Shown here: one piece after another, positions 8,907-18,165 of the stretch | Position numbering within the stretch: the stretch's first letter is position 1 | Layout: each line of letters opens with the position of its first letter | Assembly: GCA_942492555.1 (NCBI GenBank) | Contig: CALOEX010000003.1 | Coordinates: 124,001 to 188,000 of the forward strand | Direction: 5' to 3' | Origin: JBCCVH01 sp942492555 | GTDB lineage: Bacteria; Bacteroidota; Bacteroidia; Cytophagales; Amoebophilaceae | DNA length: 64,000 bases | Notes under the pieces: model-generated | What the model was told of the DNA's origin: nothing | The model's input: the letters and a program-made list of their open reading frames with translations, nothing else | Database searches by the model: none | Made by a program: the position numbers and the translations under genes

Positions 8907-9067
8907 TCTAGATGTGTGAAACTATAAGCACATAACAGTATTGTAAATTGGTGAATGGTGCTGATTACAATAGAAACTATAAAAATTTTATACTGACTAC
9001 AATAAGGACTATAGGTCCGTAGAGTCATTACTCAAGTAACCACTGCAGAATCTGCAGTGGTTTTTTT
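8907..9067 (+). ncRNA. tracrRNA of the type II-C system
   Basis: The RNA pairs with the crRNA repeat to form the guide used by Cas9. An anti-repeat at 8981-9002 (ending ACTGACTACAA) is complementary to GTTGTAGTCAG at the repeat start, with a second complementary block AAATTTT separated by a small mismatch/bulge. Downstream come a short GGAC-GTCC hairpin (about 9006-9018) and a strong terminator hairpin (9039-9061) followed by seven T. The 5' end is inferred from the TATAAT box at 8895-8900; processing would give a shorter RNA. It is divergent from cas9, upstream of the operon. Confidence 0.85.
9039..9067 (+). terminator. Intrinsic terminator of tracrRNA
   Basis: A 10-bp stem (ACCACTGCAG, 9039-9048, with 9052-9061) and a 3-nt loop is followed by a T-run ending at 9067. 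This is a classic Rho-independent terminator that also forms the 3' hairpin of the tracrRNA. Confidence 0.9.
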
Positions 9068-9100
9068 ATGGCTACTTTGCTGATTTGGGGGGTTGGTATT

Positions 9101-9130
9101 AAAAAAAAACCTCGAGAGAACCCGAGGTTT
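9101..9130 (-). terminator. Minus-strand intrinsic terminator
   Basis: An 8-bp stem (9107-9114 with 9123-9130) reads on the minus strand as a hairpin followed by a T-run (the A-run 9101-9109 on plus). It probably ends transcripts of the ABC exporter gene that stops at 9485, and insulates it from the convergent tracrRNA. Confidence 0.7.
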
Positions 9131-9484
9131 GTCATGAAAAACACTATATATTACATATTTGCATTAAATATACAATGTAGCATAGCTATACAAGAGAGGT
9201 TGTAGCATATGCTCAGTTGTGGCATTATACATATTTTTTGTAAAACAAAAAAATATAGAGAAAAATATACAATAAAGTAAAAAATATAGGCTTTTTACTT
9301 TTTGATGTAGGTCTTTGTTGTAGCATGTAAGTAGGGTATTTGAAGAAAATGGTAGATATTGGCTTCTTGAAATTTTTTTTCCAAGTCCAGTATAGATTGT
9401 GAGAGAAGGAGTGTTGTTTTATAGGATATTACTTTTTATTTTTTCCTACCATAGATCATTAAGTGCTAAAAACCTATTAAAAAG
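9131..9484. other. AT-rich intergenic stretch
   Basis: About 350 bases without a convincing gene, RNA or repeat. It lies downstream of the ABC exporter gene and may be its long 3' untranslated region before the terminator at 9101-9130. Confidence 0.5.
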
Positions 9485-11263
9485 CTAGTCCTCAGATACA
9501 TTAGCACCCAAAAAACCACCAAGCTGAGCATCCCAGAGCTTTTTATACAAACCATTTTTGGCAAGTAGCGCTTCATGGTTGCCATCTTCTACTATTTTAC
9601 CTTTATCAAAAACTAAAATACGATCCATATTGAGTAAAGTGGATAAACGATGTGCGATAACCAGTGTTGTTTTACCTTTCATTAACATAGCAAAACTCTC
9701 TTGGATAAAATTTTCGGTAACAGAGTCCAATTGGCTTGTTGCCTCATCTAAAATGAGAATACGCCCTTGTTTTAAATTGGCTCTTGCAATAACAATACGT
9801 TGACATTGCCCACCAGAAAGCTTTGTTCCTCGTTCTCCTACAAGCGTATTGTATTGTTTTGGTAACTTGACAATAAAATCATGTGCATGGGCTTGTATAG
9901 ATGCTTGTATCACTTCTTCATCTGAGGCTTGTAACCTTCCATAGCGGATATTTTCCATGAGACTTCTATGAAAAAGAGAGGGGTTTTGAGGTATCAAAGT
10001 AATGTTATTGTGCAGAGACTCTTGTGTTACTTGTCGGACATCTTGCCCATCAATTAAAATAGCTCCGCCAGTGACGTCGTAAAGACGTAGAATCAAATTG
10101 ATAAATGTGGATTTACCTCCACCAGAATAGCCAACAAGACCTACTTTTTCTCCTGGGTTTATATGGATAGAGAGCTTTTCAAATAGGGGATAAGTTCCTT
10201 TGTAATGAAAATGGACATTTTTGAAAACAATGCTTCCTTCTTTGCAAGAGAGTATAGTAGATTGAGGAGCATCCTGAATTTCCAAGGGTTGTATCAATTC
10301 TCTTAAAATTTGCTTGCATCTACTGTATTCGTAATGCAATATATTGAGTTGAAACATCGCTTGCCAAACTACACGTCCCAAATCTATAGAAAGGCCCAAA
10401 ATAAGCGCAAAATCACCATGGCTTACAAGATTTTGTTGATAGCAATACACCAAGAAATAAGTGTTTAAGCCAATCATTGTTGCTATCATAATACCTTGCA
10501 TACCAAATAGAATCAAATGATATTTTTCATTGCGTTGAAAAGCCTGTAAAAGTTTGTTTAAAACACCCCTTATCTTATGTTTTTCATATTTTTGATGTGC
10601 AAAAAAACGAATGCTACTCTGATTGCTGATAACATCACCTATTTCCCCTGCAATTAAAGATTCAGACTTAGCATATGCATCTACAAATTTCGTCATATAC
10701 CTTGCCATAAACAGACTAAAAACAGTAAAGCATATAAGCCATCCCATGATAATAAAACCAAAAATAACATTGACTTTAAAGACGGCAATCAAAGAAATAA
10801 AAAGCATAGAAACAGCAATAATAACATTGTGGCTATATCTATAGAGAATCGTTTCAATATTTTCTGCAAGTGTTAAAATTTGCTTTGTGGTACGTGTACT
10901 GAAAGTATTTTGAAAAAAATGGTGGGAATAGCTTAGTATACGCTCTAAAGTTTCTTCGATAATTTTATTTTTCACTACACCTTGATACTTATATCTGATA
11001 TAGCCAATACAACGCCAAGTGACATTATCAAACAACAAATAGTTCAAAATTATTAAACAAGCAGGCAATATAAGAGGAGAAACATCCTCACAAGTGGTCT
11101 GAGGCAATATATCAACGATCCACCTAATCAATATTTTATTAAATGGGCCTATAAAACCAGCGACAATAGCAAGTAGAAAATAAATGCATGTTACAAATTT
11201 ATAATCGCTTAATATATGTTTTACAAAAGGTAAAAACGCAGTAGGAAGGTGTTTTTTGTTCAT
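9485..11263 (-). CDS. ABC exporter, fused membrane and ATPase domains (MsbA-like)
   Basis: A 592-aa half-transporter: N-terminal six-helix ABC membrane domain (residues about 15-320), then an ATPase domain with Walker A VGYSGGGKST (near 380), Q-loop LIPQNPSLF, signature LSGGQCQR, Walker B ILILDEATSQLD and switch IAHRLSTL. Such proteins dimerise and export lipids, drugs or peptides across the inner membrane; MsbA-type lipid A flipping is one possibility, but substrate cannot be read from sequence. No peptidase C39 domain is present. It is a single gene ending well before the terminator at 9101-9130. Confidence 0.9.
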   Translation of the reverse strand: MNKKHLPTAFLPFVKHILSDYKFVTCIYFLLAIVAGFIGPFNKILIRWIVDILPQTTCEDVSPLILPACLIILNYLLFDNVTWRCIGYIRYKYQGVVKNKIIEETLERILSYSHHFFQNTFSTRTTKQILTLAENIETILYRYSHNVIIAVSMLFISLIAVFKVNVIFGFIIMGWLICFTVFSLFMARYMTKFVDAYAKSESLIAGEIGDVISNQSSIRFFAHQKYEKHKIRGVLNKLLQAFQRNEKYHLILFGMQGIMIATMIGLNTYFLVYCYQQNLVSHGDFALILGLSIDLGRVVWQAMFQLNILHYEYSRCKQILRELIQPLEIQDAPQSTILSCKEGSIVFKNVHFHYKGTYPLFEKLSIHINPGEKVGLVGYSGGGKSTFINLILRLYDVTGGAILIDGQDVRQVTQESLHNNITLIPQNPSLFHRSLMENIRYGRLQASDEEVIQASIQAHAHDFIVKLPKQYNTLVGERGTKLSGGQCQRIVIARANLKQGRILILDEATSQLDSVTENFIQESFAMLMKGKTTLVIAHRLSTLLNMDRILVFDKGKIVEDGNHEALLAKNGLYKKLWDAQLGGFLGANVSED

Positions 11264-11667
11264 TTTTTATCGTTGTTTTTAAAAGTGCATATATGAATTT
11301 TGACTAAGCGGATAGTTTCCGCTAGTGATTGTGAGGGGGGTCAACCATAGAGAAAGCCCTCCTTTTAGTTTAAAAAACCACTAAAAATCCAGCATACTAA
11401 AATGGGATAAAAGAAAAGCTTCTACAAGAACTGATACAGCATATTTATACAACTCTCTTTAAAAAAACTAGAAACGATACTTTTTTCATGCATAATCGTT
11501 TTCTCTATTTATATCAACCAAAGCCAAAAAGTTTCATGATGCCACCACTCTATTTGGGTAATATTTTGATTTTTTGCTTCAAAAAATTTATATTAATAGT
11601 ACTCTTACTTTTCTAAAGTAGTAAAGAAAAATAATCCTGGGAGTTAATAATTTTAAAAAAAAAACTT
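11264..11667. other. Intergenic stretch between divergent genes
   Basis: About 400 AT-rich bases between the ABC exporter (minus) and an exported protein gene (plus). It must hold both promoters, but no clear motif, RNA or gene remnant is visible. Confidence 0.4.
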
Positions 11668-12366
11668 ATGTATCAAAAAAATCTTTTTTTTCGCGTGTGT
11701 TGGATGACTGTTATACTTTGTTTAGGGACTTTACATGCCACTCATACCAAAGATCTTAATATCCGCACAAAGCAACCGATACTGCTAACATCTTTGTCCC
11801 AAGAGGAACAAGAAAAAGTAAATACATCCTCTACCAACTGTTGTAGCAAAAACTGTTTGCCAAACATTACATTGAACTGTTGCAAATGGTATAATAATAG
11901 ACAAATAGACAAAGAAATAGAAAAAAAACTCAAAGAGCAAGAGCAAGAGCGTATAGCGAATCTAGAAGCAATTGTCGTTGAACTAGTTACAAAAGTAGAT
12001 CGTATATCTCTTTTATTGCCATCTATGCAAAATCGGCAACTCAATAAAAAACCCCATCACTTGCCCACCCATAGTGTACCATTTTTGAGAAATGATTCTT
12101 CTTTGATACAAAATGTGGAAAAAGGCCAAGACTCCATCGTGGTCACCAGTGAGCATTCCCACACAAAAGCATTTGGACTTGATCAAGTGCGCATAGTAAT
12201 AAAAAACCCATTCCTGCCTCCCCAACCTACACCATCTCCTATATCTTTGATCCAGGAGCAAGAGAGCGATGATAGCAAAAAAAATCCAAGTTTAAACAAG
12301 GATATGATTACGCCTATTCCTCCTTTGCAAGACAATAAAATACAATTATTTGTGCCTGAAAATTGA
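11668..12366 (+). CDS. Exported protein of unknown function
   Basis: A 232-aa protein not recognised. It starts with a likely Sec signal peptide (VCWMTVILCLGTLHA, cleavage near residue 26). A Cys-rich patch follows near residues 53-72 (NCCSKNC and LNCCKW), then a basic/acidic helical segment (KEIEKKLKEQEQERIANLEAIV, heptad-like, about 90-115) that could be a short coiled coil, and a Pro/Ser-rich low-complexity tail. The Cys patch suggests disulfides or metal binding after export. It is followed 107 bases later by an exported WD40 gene on the same strand, so both may be expressed together as envelope or secreted proteins. Confidence 0.65.
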   Translation: MYQKNLFFRVCWMTVILCLGTLHATHTKDLNIRTKQPILLTSLSQEEQEKVNTSSTNCCSKNCLPNITLNCCKWYNNRQIDKEIEKKLKEQEQERIANLEAIVVELVTKVDRISLLLPSMQNRQLNKKPHHLPTHSVPFLRNDSSLIQNVEKGQDSIVVTSEHSHTKAFGLDQVRIVIKNPFLPPQPTPSPISLIQEQESDDSKKNPSLNKDMITPIPPLQDNKIQLFVPEN

Positions 12367-12473
12367 TTTGTGTTTACAAAATATTTACTATACTTGTAAG
12401 GAATCTTGTTATACGGATTTTCTCCTAAAAGTGTATATATAAGTGTGTGCTGTGAATAATTTATTGCCTTGTA

Positions 12474-13628
12474 ATGCAAAAATGTATACTGTTTCTATTT
12501 TCTTTGTTGGTTGTTTGTGTCAAAGATTTATATGGCTCCATGCCTAAGGATGATGATTGCCATGATGAAAAAACCACCTGCTCTATGGATAATAACCCTA
12601 ACAACATCAAACCCCATTCGCCCCGTGCTGGCATAGCTTTCAAATGGGAACACCCCAACAGAGTAGAAAAAACCATTTGGCATCCCAGAGAAAAAAAAAT
12701 AGCAACCTATAGCAGTAAAAACGTATACATTTGGGATTATACCACAGGTAAAATAGTTGCAACCTATTCCCACCCAACACAAATTACCACCATTGCATGG
12801 GATCCTACGGGTAAAAAATTACTCTCTGCTAGCAATGATGGAACCCTATCCACCTGGGATAGCACAACTGGCAAATCCGCTGTAACATGTAAAAAACTCA
12901 ATAGTTGTGTACAGGCTTTTAGTTGGTCACCCAATGGAAAAAATCTTGCCACTGCCAGCAATAAAGGTATTATCCACATTTGGGATAGTAGCATAACAAA
13001 ACCATTGCACATTTGTCGTGGAAATATCTCTTTTGTAACATGGGTGAAGTGGTCTCCAGACGGCAACAAAATAGCTACTAGCAGTAAAGATAAAATCATC
13101 AGGATTTTGGATGGAAAAACATGGAAAAACCTTTTGAAATGTAAAGGCCACAAAGATTTGATCAGTGATTTAAGCTGGTCTTCAGACAGCACCAAAATCG
13201 CTTCTGCCAGCTGGGATCATACAGTAATGCTTTGGTCCTCTACCAAAGAAAAGCCTATTGCTATAAGCAAAGGGCATAAACATTGGGTGACAAAACTAAG
13301 TTTTTCAAGTAAAGGACAAAAAATCGCTTCTGCCAGCTGGGACAATACTGTGCGTATTTGGGATGGAAACACAGGCAAAGCACTTTTCGTATGTAAAGGA
13401 CATACAAACCATGTAACCTCGGTAGCCTGGTCTCAAGATGGCACACACATAGCTTCCAGTGGTTATGACAAAACCATACGTATCTGGGATGGAAAAAAAG
13501 GCCAGCCTACCAGAGCATTTTTCGGACACAAAGGTACTGTTTGGGATGTAAATTGGTCTCCTGATGATAACAAAATCGCTTCTGCCAGTTCCGATTACAC
13601 AGTACGCATTTGGCACACTAAAAAATAG
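12474..13628 (+). CDS. Exported WD40 protein, 8 repeats
   Basis: A 384-aa protein with a signal peptide (CILFLFSLLVVCVKDLYG) followed by eight WD40 repeats, each closing with a motif such as VYIWDY, IHIWDS or VRIWDG at roughly 42-residue spacing from about residue 55 to the end. Eight repeats predict one closed eight-bladed beta-propeller, a protein-binding platform with no catalysis of its own. The repeats are very alike (for example KIASASWD appears more than once), typical of rapidly duplicating bacterial WD40 arrays. It shares repeat style with the large proteins at 30102-45069 but lacks their N-terminal modules. The target is unknown; host proteins are plausible. Confidence 0.85.
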   Translation: MQKCILFLFSLLVVCVKDLYGSMPKDDDCHDEKTTCSMDNNPNNIKPHSPRAGIAFKWEHPNRVEKTIWHPREKKIATYSSKNVYIWDYTTGKIVATYSHPTQITTIAWDPTGKKLLSASNDGTLSTWDSTTGKSAVTCKKLNSCVQAFSWSPNGKNLATASNKGIIHIWDSSITKPLHICRGNISFVTWVKWSPDGNKIATSSKDKIIRILDGKTWKNLLKCKGHKDLISDLSWSSDSTKIASASWDHTVMLWSSTKEKPIAISKGHKHWVTKLSFSSKGQKIASASWDNTVRIWDGNTGKALFVCKGHTNHVTSVAWSQDGTHIASSGYDKTIRIWDGKKGQPTRAFFGHKGTVWDVNWSPDDNKIASASSDYTVRIWHTKK

Positions 13629-13703
13629 AACCTCTAACAAAGAGCTTTATTTATTTATGCATTAAAAGAGTGTTCCATATTTAGATTCTATTCCTTATAT
13701 TTT

Positions 13704-14434
13704 TTATAATAAATCATATTTTTCCATTAAGTGTTTTAATTTTAACTTGTGGATTGTTTTAAGTTCACTATCTTTTTTTACCAATTCGATATAATTATTA
13801 AAAAATAATTTAGCATCAGAAATTAATCTTAAATAGTATCTTAGAGTATGTAGTAACCCATTAACGATTAACTGGCAACCATGTTTTTTCTTAATTTCTA
13901 AAATTAACTTATTTATACTTTTTTCATCATCTTTTGAGATTCCAATATATGACAATATGTAGTATCTTACTGGATTGAATCTTGCAATTTTTTCATATGC
14001 TATTCTTGCCATAGTTATATCTACTTGTTTATCTAGTTTTACCTCCACAGCTTCAAAAATTTTGCCATTTTTGACAATTTCAATATCGCCAGAGCTTTTT
14101 GATGTTCTATCAGAGGCGGTATGACTGCCAAGAGGTAGTAATGTGCAATCTTTGTATCTACCTAATTCCGTAATAAGCATTTTATACATCGCATAAAATG
14201 CCAAAACGGGAAGTTTTGATCCACCGTGTGTTTTGTAATTTTCGGTAAAATGTTCCCCTAATAACGAAATAATAGTAGTAATTGACAATTCATCGCCATT
14301 TGAAATTTTTTTATTGCAATATGATTTTTATCCCTAAATGCAATTGCCCCATGAAGAATAAACCTCAGAAAATTTTCAGTCAGTGAAGATTTATTTTGAA
14401 ATGAGTCAATAATTTTCAAAAAGGACTTTTTCAT
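13704..14434 (-). pseudogene. Type II restriction endonuclease, frameshifted
   Basis: A putative PD-(D/E)XK restriction enzyme of unknown specificity. The 3' part (13704-14288, 194 aa) contains SSGDIEIV followed by FEAVEVKLDK, the D...ExK catalytic layout, and an N-terminal helix pattern YKTHGGSKLPVLAFYAMY. The 5' part is in another frame (from ATG at 14434: MKKSFLKIIDSF ... DKNHIAIKKFQ). One extra A in the A7 run near 14310-14320 would join the frames through KKISNGDELSITT. It lies just behind a broken cytosine methyltransferase gene on the same strand, giving a restriction-modification layout. Because the methyltransferase is also dead, loss of the nuclease is expected. Confidence 0.65.
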
Positions 14435-14484
14435 ATTTCCCCGATATTTCACCTTCGTATTTCATTGTGTAGGGGTATGGCTGT

Positions 14485-15263
14485 TCAAGACTTCTTGTTA
14501 GCCAACCACTTTCTGCCATTTGTTCTCATTGATTTATTTCTGTATCCGCAAAAAATTAAACCAGAATCTTGTTTTTTCCATTTGTCTTTTGGCAAAATTG
14601 TGTATTCTTCTTTTTTTAAATACGCAAACTCAACATTTTTCTCCATAATATCCTTTATTGTTTTTGAGTTATCTTTTTTAATTTTTCCAAAATCAAATCT
14701 TTTATCCTTGTGTCCAATAATAATTATTCTTTCTCTGTTTTGCGCTAAGCCAAAGTCTCTAGCATTCAAGATTTTCCATTCTGTTTTATAGCCCAGGCTT
14801 TCTAAATTTTCTATAATAACCGACAATGTCTTTTTATCCTCGTGATATTTTAAATGTTTAACATTTTCTAAAAAAACAACTTTAGGTTTTTTGGTCTTTA
14901 TAATTTTTAAAACATTAAAAAATAATGTCCCTCGCGTATCCTGGAATCCTTTTTGCTTACCCGATATGCTGAATGGCTGACAAGGAAAACCACCACATAA
15001 AATATCAAAATCAGGAATATTTCTAGGATTAACTTTTGTAATGTCGCCAGCAAATAATTCTTGTTTTTTTTTCCAAATAAGCCTTTTTCGAATAAGGATG
15101 GTTGAATTTTCTGAAAATTCTTTTCGTATGTTTTTCTGGCTGGTTCATCCCATTCTGAAGCAAAAACACATTTAGCACCCAAATCGTGTAATGCCAAATG
15201 AAAACCGCCAATTCCTGCAAATAAATCTATAAATTTTAAATTGTTTTCTTTAGTCTTTGCCAT
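14485..15263 (-). pseudogene. C5-cytosine DNA methyltransferase, frameshifted and truncated
   Basis: A remnant of a type II C5-methyltransferase, which would have protected DNA from the neighbouring nuclease. Motif I FIDLFAGIGGFHLAL is at the N-terminus (15263 onward). After an A9 run at about 15064-15072 the frame changes: one more A would restore KKKQELFAGD, followed by motif IV GGFPCQPFS (about 14965-14990), motif VI FLENV and motif VIII QNRERIIIIG. The protein then stops at 14485 inside the target-recognition region (FCGYRNKSMRTNG), so motifs IX and X are missing. The frameshift alone might be phase-variable, but the truncation argues for a dead gene. Confidence 0.85.
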
Positions 15264-15267
15264 AATG

Positions 15268-15470
15268 CTATTTTATTAAATCCTCAATACAAACCCCTAA
15301 TGCTTTAGTAATTTGATCCATAACCATGACAGACGGTTTTAATTAGGTTACTAACAATTTTTGTTAGCGTTGTGTATTTAAACCAGATTTTTGAGCAGAA
15401 TCTTCTTGCTATAAACCACGTTTATTTCGCGATGCCTTTATATTTTTTCCAATTGTAATTTTTTTGCCAT
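15268..15470 (-). pseudogene. Degraded XRE/controller regulator
   Basis: Directly upstream of the methyltransferase remnant, broken reading frames spell an XRE-type regulator: ATG at 15470 (MAKK), then in another frame IGKNIKASRNKRGL, an in-frame stop, QEDSAQKSGLNT, a second stop, and finally MVMDQITKALGVCIEDLIK ending at 15268. An A7 run after the start codon (8 needed) and at least two stops disrupt it. Position suggests a controller protein of the restriction-modification operon. Too short and too broken to be expressed as a full regulator. Confidence 0.7.
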
Positions 15471-15587
15471 ATTTTTAATAATTTGATAGTATTATACTGA
15501 TGTGCTATACTTTCGACTATAATGATACCAAATAAAACAGATTCCGGCAAACTCATTTCCCAAACATTTCTGTTTTTTTCGTACGGA

Positions 15588-15680
15588 TGGCGGAGTAGGA
15601 GGGATTCGAACCCTCGGTACCCCTATTAAGGGTACACCCGCTTTCCAGGCGAGCACCTTCGACCGCTCGGTCACCACTCC
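15588..15680 (-). tRNA. tRNA-Ser (anticodon GGA)
   Basis: A class II tRNA of 93 nt including an encoded CCA. The acceptor arm pairs GGAGTGG with CTACTCC, the anticodon loop CTGGAAA carries GGA (15644-15646 on plus), the long variable arm is typical of tRNA-Ser, and the T loop GGTTCGAATCC is intact. It reads UCC/UCU serine codons. Confidence 0.97.
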
Positions 15681-15821
15681 AAGAATCATTAAGAGCAACA
15701 AAATGATCATGATATTGTTATCATGATCCAGCAAAGATAGTCTTCTATAAGAAAAAACACCACTAAAAGTACGAATATATCAACGAACATATGTATATTT
15801 ATCGTACCCAAAGAAAAAAAA

Positions 15822-17777
15822 ATGGCAGAAAATAATGATAAAACCCCCAACAAAAGAAATAGAAACAATAAAAAAATACAAATAGCTATAGCAGCTTTAT
15901 TTGTTTGTTGCATTGCACTACTATCGTGGCCTTCAAATCCCATGGAAGAAATAGACAATGATAAATTTCTAGAATTGATCAAAAACGGTCATATTAAAAG
16001 CATAACATTAAATGACGCAGGAGTTGCTCATATCACTTTAAAAGAAGAGATAGCAAAACAAACTAAAAATGCCAAAGATAATATTGGTGGTCCCCATTAC
16101 TCTATGAAAACATTAGGGGGATTTCAATATAACTATCATACCAATTACAGAAGAGATTATCCTCATGCACCAGAGCTAAACTATAGAGGTGTTAGCTTTT
16201 TTCACAAGATGCTAGGTTATCTGCCCATGGTGATACAAATGGTGTTGTATTTGTTTTTTTTATTGATAATATCAGCACCTATGCTCGATATAGATCTCCC
16301 ATTTAAAAGAAAAAAAGGACAGTTATGGGATAAACAAAACAAAACGGGCGTTCGCTTTACAGATGTGCAAGGCATGGCAGAAGCCAAACGTCAACTCAGC
16401 GATGTTGTGGATTATTACAAACACCCAAGCAGATACCATCGCATAGGGGCGAAACCCTTTAAAGGAGCTTTGTTAGCAGGACCTCCAGGCACTGGAAAAA
16501 CCCTTCTTGCCAAAGCGCTTGCAGGAGAGGCCGAAGTATCCTTAATATCTATATGCGGTAGCCAGTTCGATGAAATTTTTGTAGGCAGTGGTTCACAACG
16601 TATACGTACACTTTTTGAACAAGCACGCAAAATGGCACCTTGTGTTATTTTTATTGATGAAATTGATGCCATTGGGCGAAAAAGAGCAACAGCAAGTTAT
16701 GGGCAAGCATCCCATGAGCAAACACTCAATCAATTGTTGAATGAAATAGATGGATTTAACTCCACTACGGGCATTTTTGTTTTAGCAAGTACAAACCATC
16801 CTAATCTCTTAGATCCTGCACTTGTGCGACCAGGTCGCTTAGGGCTTCGCATATCTACAAACTACCCAACAAAAAAAGAGAGAGTAGATACTTTTGTCTA
16901 TTATTTAAACAAAATGAACATAGATAAAACAGCTATATCCATGGAGAGACTTGCAGAGAAAACACCAGGTTCATCCTATGCTGATATAGATGAAATTTGC
17001 AATTTGGCAGGATTACTCACTGCTAGAAAAAATCAAGAAACTGTTACCAATTTAGAATTAGATGAAGCAATAGCCCAAAAAATAGGAGGTATCAAGCGGT
17101 ATGAAACCATTTTGACAACAGAAGAAAAATACAAAATTGCTATACATGAAATAGGACATGCATTCGTTGCACACTGTTTGCTACATGCAGATCCACTAGT
17201 AGGAGTAAACATCATGCCACGTACCAACAATGTACTCGGGTTTGCACAATACCTCCCCTCAGAAAGATCACTTGTTCAAAAATCATATTTATTAGATAAA
17301 ATTTGCACCTCTTTAGGAGGTAGGGCCGCAGAAGAAATATTTTTTGGAGAACCTTCTACCGGTGCACAAAACGATCTTGAATATGTGACTAAAATGGCAT
17401 ATGCAATGGTTACCATTTACGGTATGAATGATACTATTGGCAAACTTTCTTACTATGATTCAACAACAGGTGGTCAATACACTTGGTCAGAACCTTACTC
17501 CCAAGAAACTAAGAGCAAAATTGACCATGAAGTACGTAAGCTTGTTGATGAACTCTATGAAAAAGTTAAACAAATTATCCTCAAATACAGAGATGTTGTC
17601 CAAAAAGTAGCCGAGTTACTAGCACAAAAAGAAGAGCTATCCGCAGAGGAATTCCAAGAATGTGTAGGACCTAGAGATACCTATTTAATAGCACTTGGAT
17701 ACAAAAAAGAAAATAATGCTAAAAAAGAACCAGTATCTCCAAAAGAGCAAAAAGAAAAACAAGACGACAAAGAATAA
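15822..17777 (+). CDS. ftsH: ATP-dependent zinc metalloprotease FtsH
   Basis: FtsH is the membrane-anchored AAA+ protease that removes damaged or regulatory membrane proteins. The 651-aa protein has two membrane helices (about 22-38 and 130-148) enclosing a periplasmic loop, Walker A GPPGTGKT (about 221), pore motif IFVGSG, Walker B VIFIDEIDAIG, the zinc site HEIGH (about 441) and third ligand Asp in GAQNDLEYVT (about 513). The second region of homology reads PALVRPGRLGLRI instead of the usual RPGRFDRQI, changing the spacing around the second arginine. The C-terminus is Lys/Glu-rich. It is a single gene between tRNA-Ser and dnaE. Confidence 0.95.
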   Translation: MAENNDKTPNKRNRNNKKIQIAIAALFVCCIALLSWPSNPMEEIDNDKFLELIKNGHIKSITLNDAGVAHITLKEEIAKQTKNAKDNIGGPHYSMKTLGGFQYNYHTNYRRDYPHAPELNYRGVSFFHKMLGYLPMVIQMVLYLFFLLIISAPMLDIDLPFKRKKGQLWDKQNKTGVRFTDVQGMAEAKRQLSDVVDYYKHPSRYHRIGAKPFKGALLAGPPGTGKTLLAKALAGEAEVSLISICGSQFDEIFVGSGSQRIRTLFEQARKMAPCVIFIDEIDAIGRKRATASYGQASHEQTLNQLLNEIDGFNSTTGIFVLASTNHPNLLDPALVRPGRLGLRISTNYPTKKERVDTFVYYLNKMNIDKTAISMERLAEKTPGSSYADIDEICNLAGLLTARKNQETVTNLELDEAIAQKIGGIKRYETILTTEEKYKIAIHEIGHAFVAHCLLHADPLVGVNIMPRTNNVLGFAQYLPSERSLVQKSYLLDKICTSLGGRAAEEIFFGEPSTGAQNDLEYVTKMAYAMVTIYGMNDTIGKLSYYDSTTGGQYTWSEPYSQETKSKIDHEVRKLVDELYEKVKQIILKYRDVVQKVAELLAQKEELSAEEFQECVGPRDTYLIALGYKKENNAKKEPVSPKEQKEKQDDKE

Positions 17778-18165
17778 ACTAAAAGGAGGTTATTAAAAAC
17801 ACTTAAAATTCTGATGAGGTATATAAGAAATGAAACATGAAGACAATGTTGCATTTTTACTATACCATCATGTAAAGAAGTTTGCAAAAATGTATTGTAG
17901 TAAATAAAAAACCAAACATGCAAAGCAAAAAAAGAAAAGTAGAAAACTTTCCCCTCTAGACCATTTCCTATCTCATAGTAAAATATTGCAGTTTTAAGAT
18001 ACCATCCACCAGTGTTATCCATTCTATTTTGCAGAAGCCACAATAGAAAGATCTGTGACTTTGTCCTTCTTTAAAGCATAACACCCCCCTTAAATAACCC
18101 TACACTTCTTTTGTTGCTTACAATATAGAACGTATTTTTGCACACGCTACCTTACCACAAAATCC
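17778..18165. other. Intergenic stretch between ftsH and dnaE
   Basis: No gene or RNA is evident. A strong Shine-Dalgarno-like AAAGGAGG sits at about 17782-17789 but leads only to a very short frame. An opposite-strand open frame here overlaps the end of ftsH and looks spurious. Confidence 0.4.

Noticed and set aside
14465..14791. 108-aa plus-strand open frame
   Set aside because: Antisense to the methyltransferase remnant, whose motif VIII is clear on the other strand.
15492..15734. 80-aa minus-strand open frame
   Set aside because: It runs straight through the tRNA-Ser gene and has no homology signal.
17782..17789. Strong Shine-Dalgarno-like AAAGGAGG after ftsH
   Set aside because: Only an eight-codon frame follows; no coding support.
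17681..18043. 120-aa minus-strand open frame after ftsH
   Set aside because: Overlaps the 3' end of ftsH, has a composition typical of AT-rich noise, and lacks a convincing signal peptide or domain.
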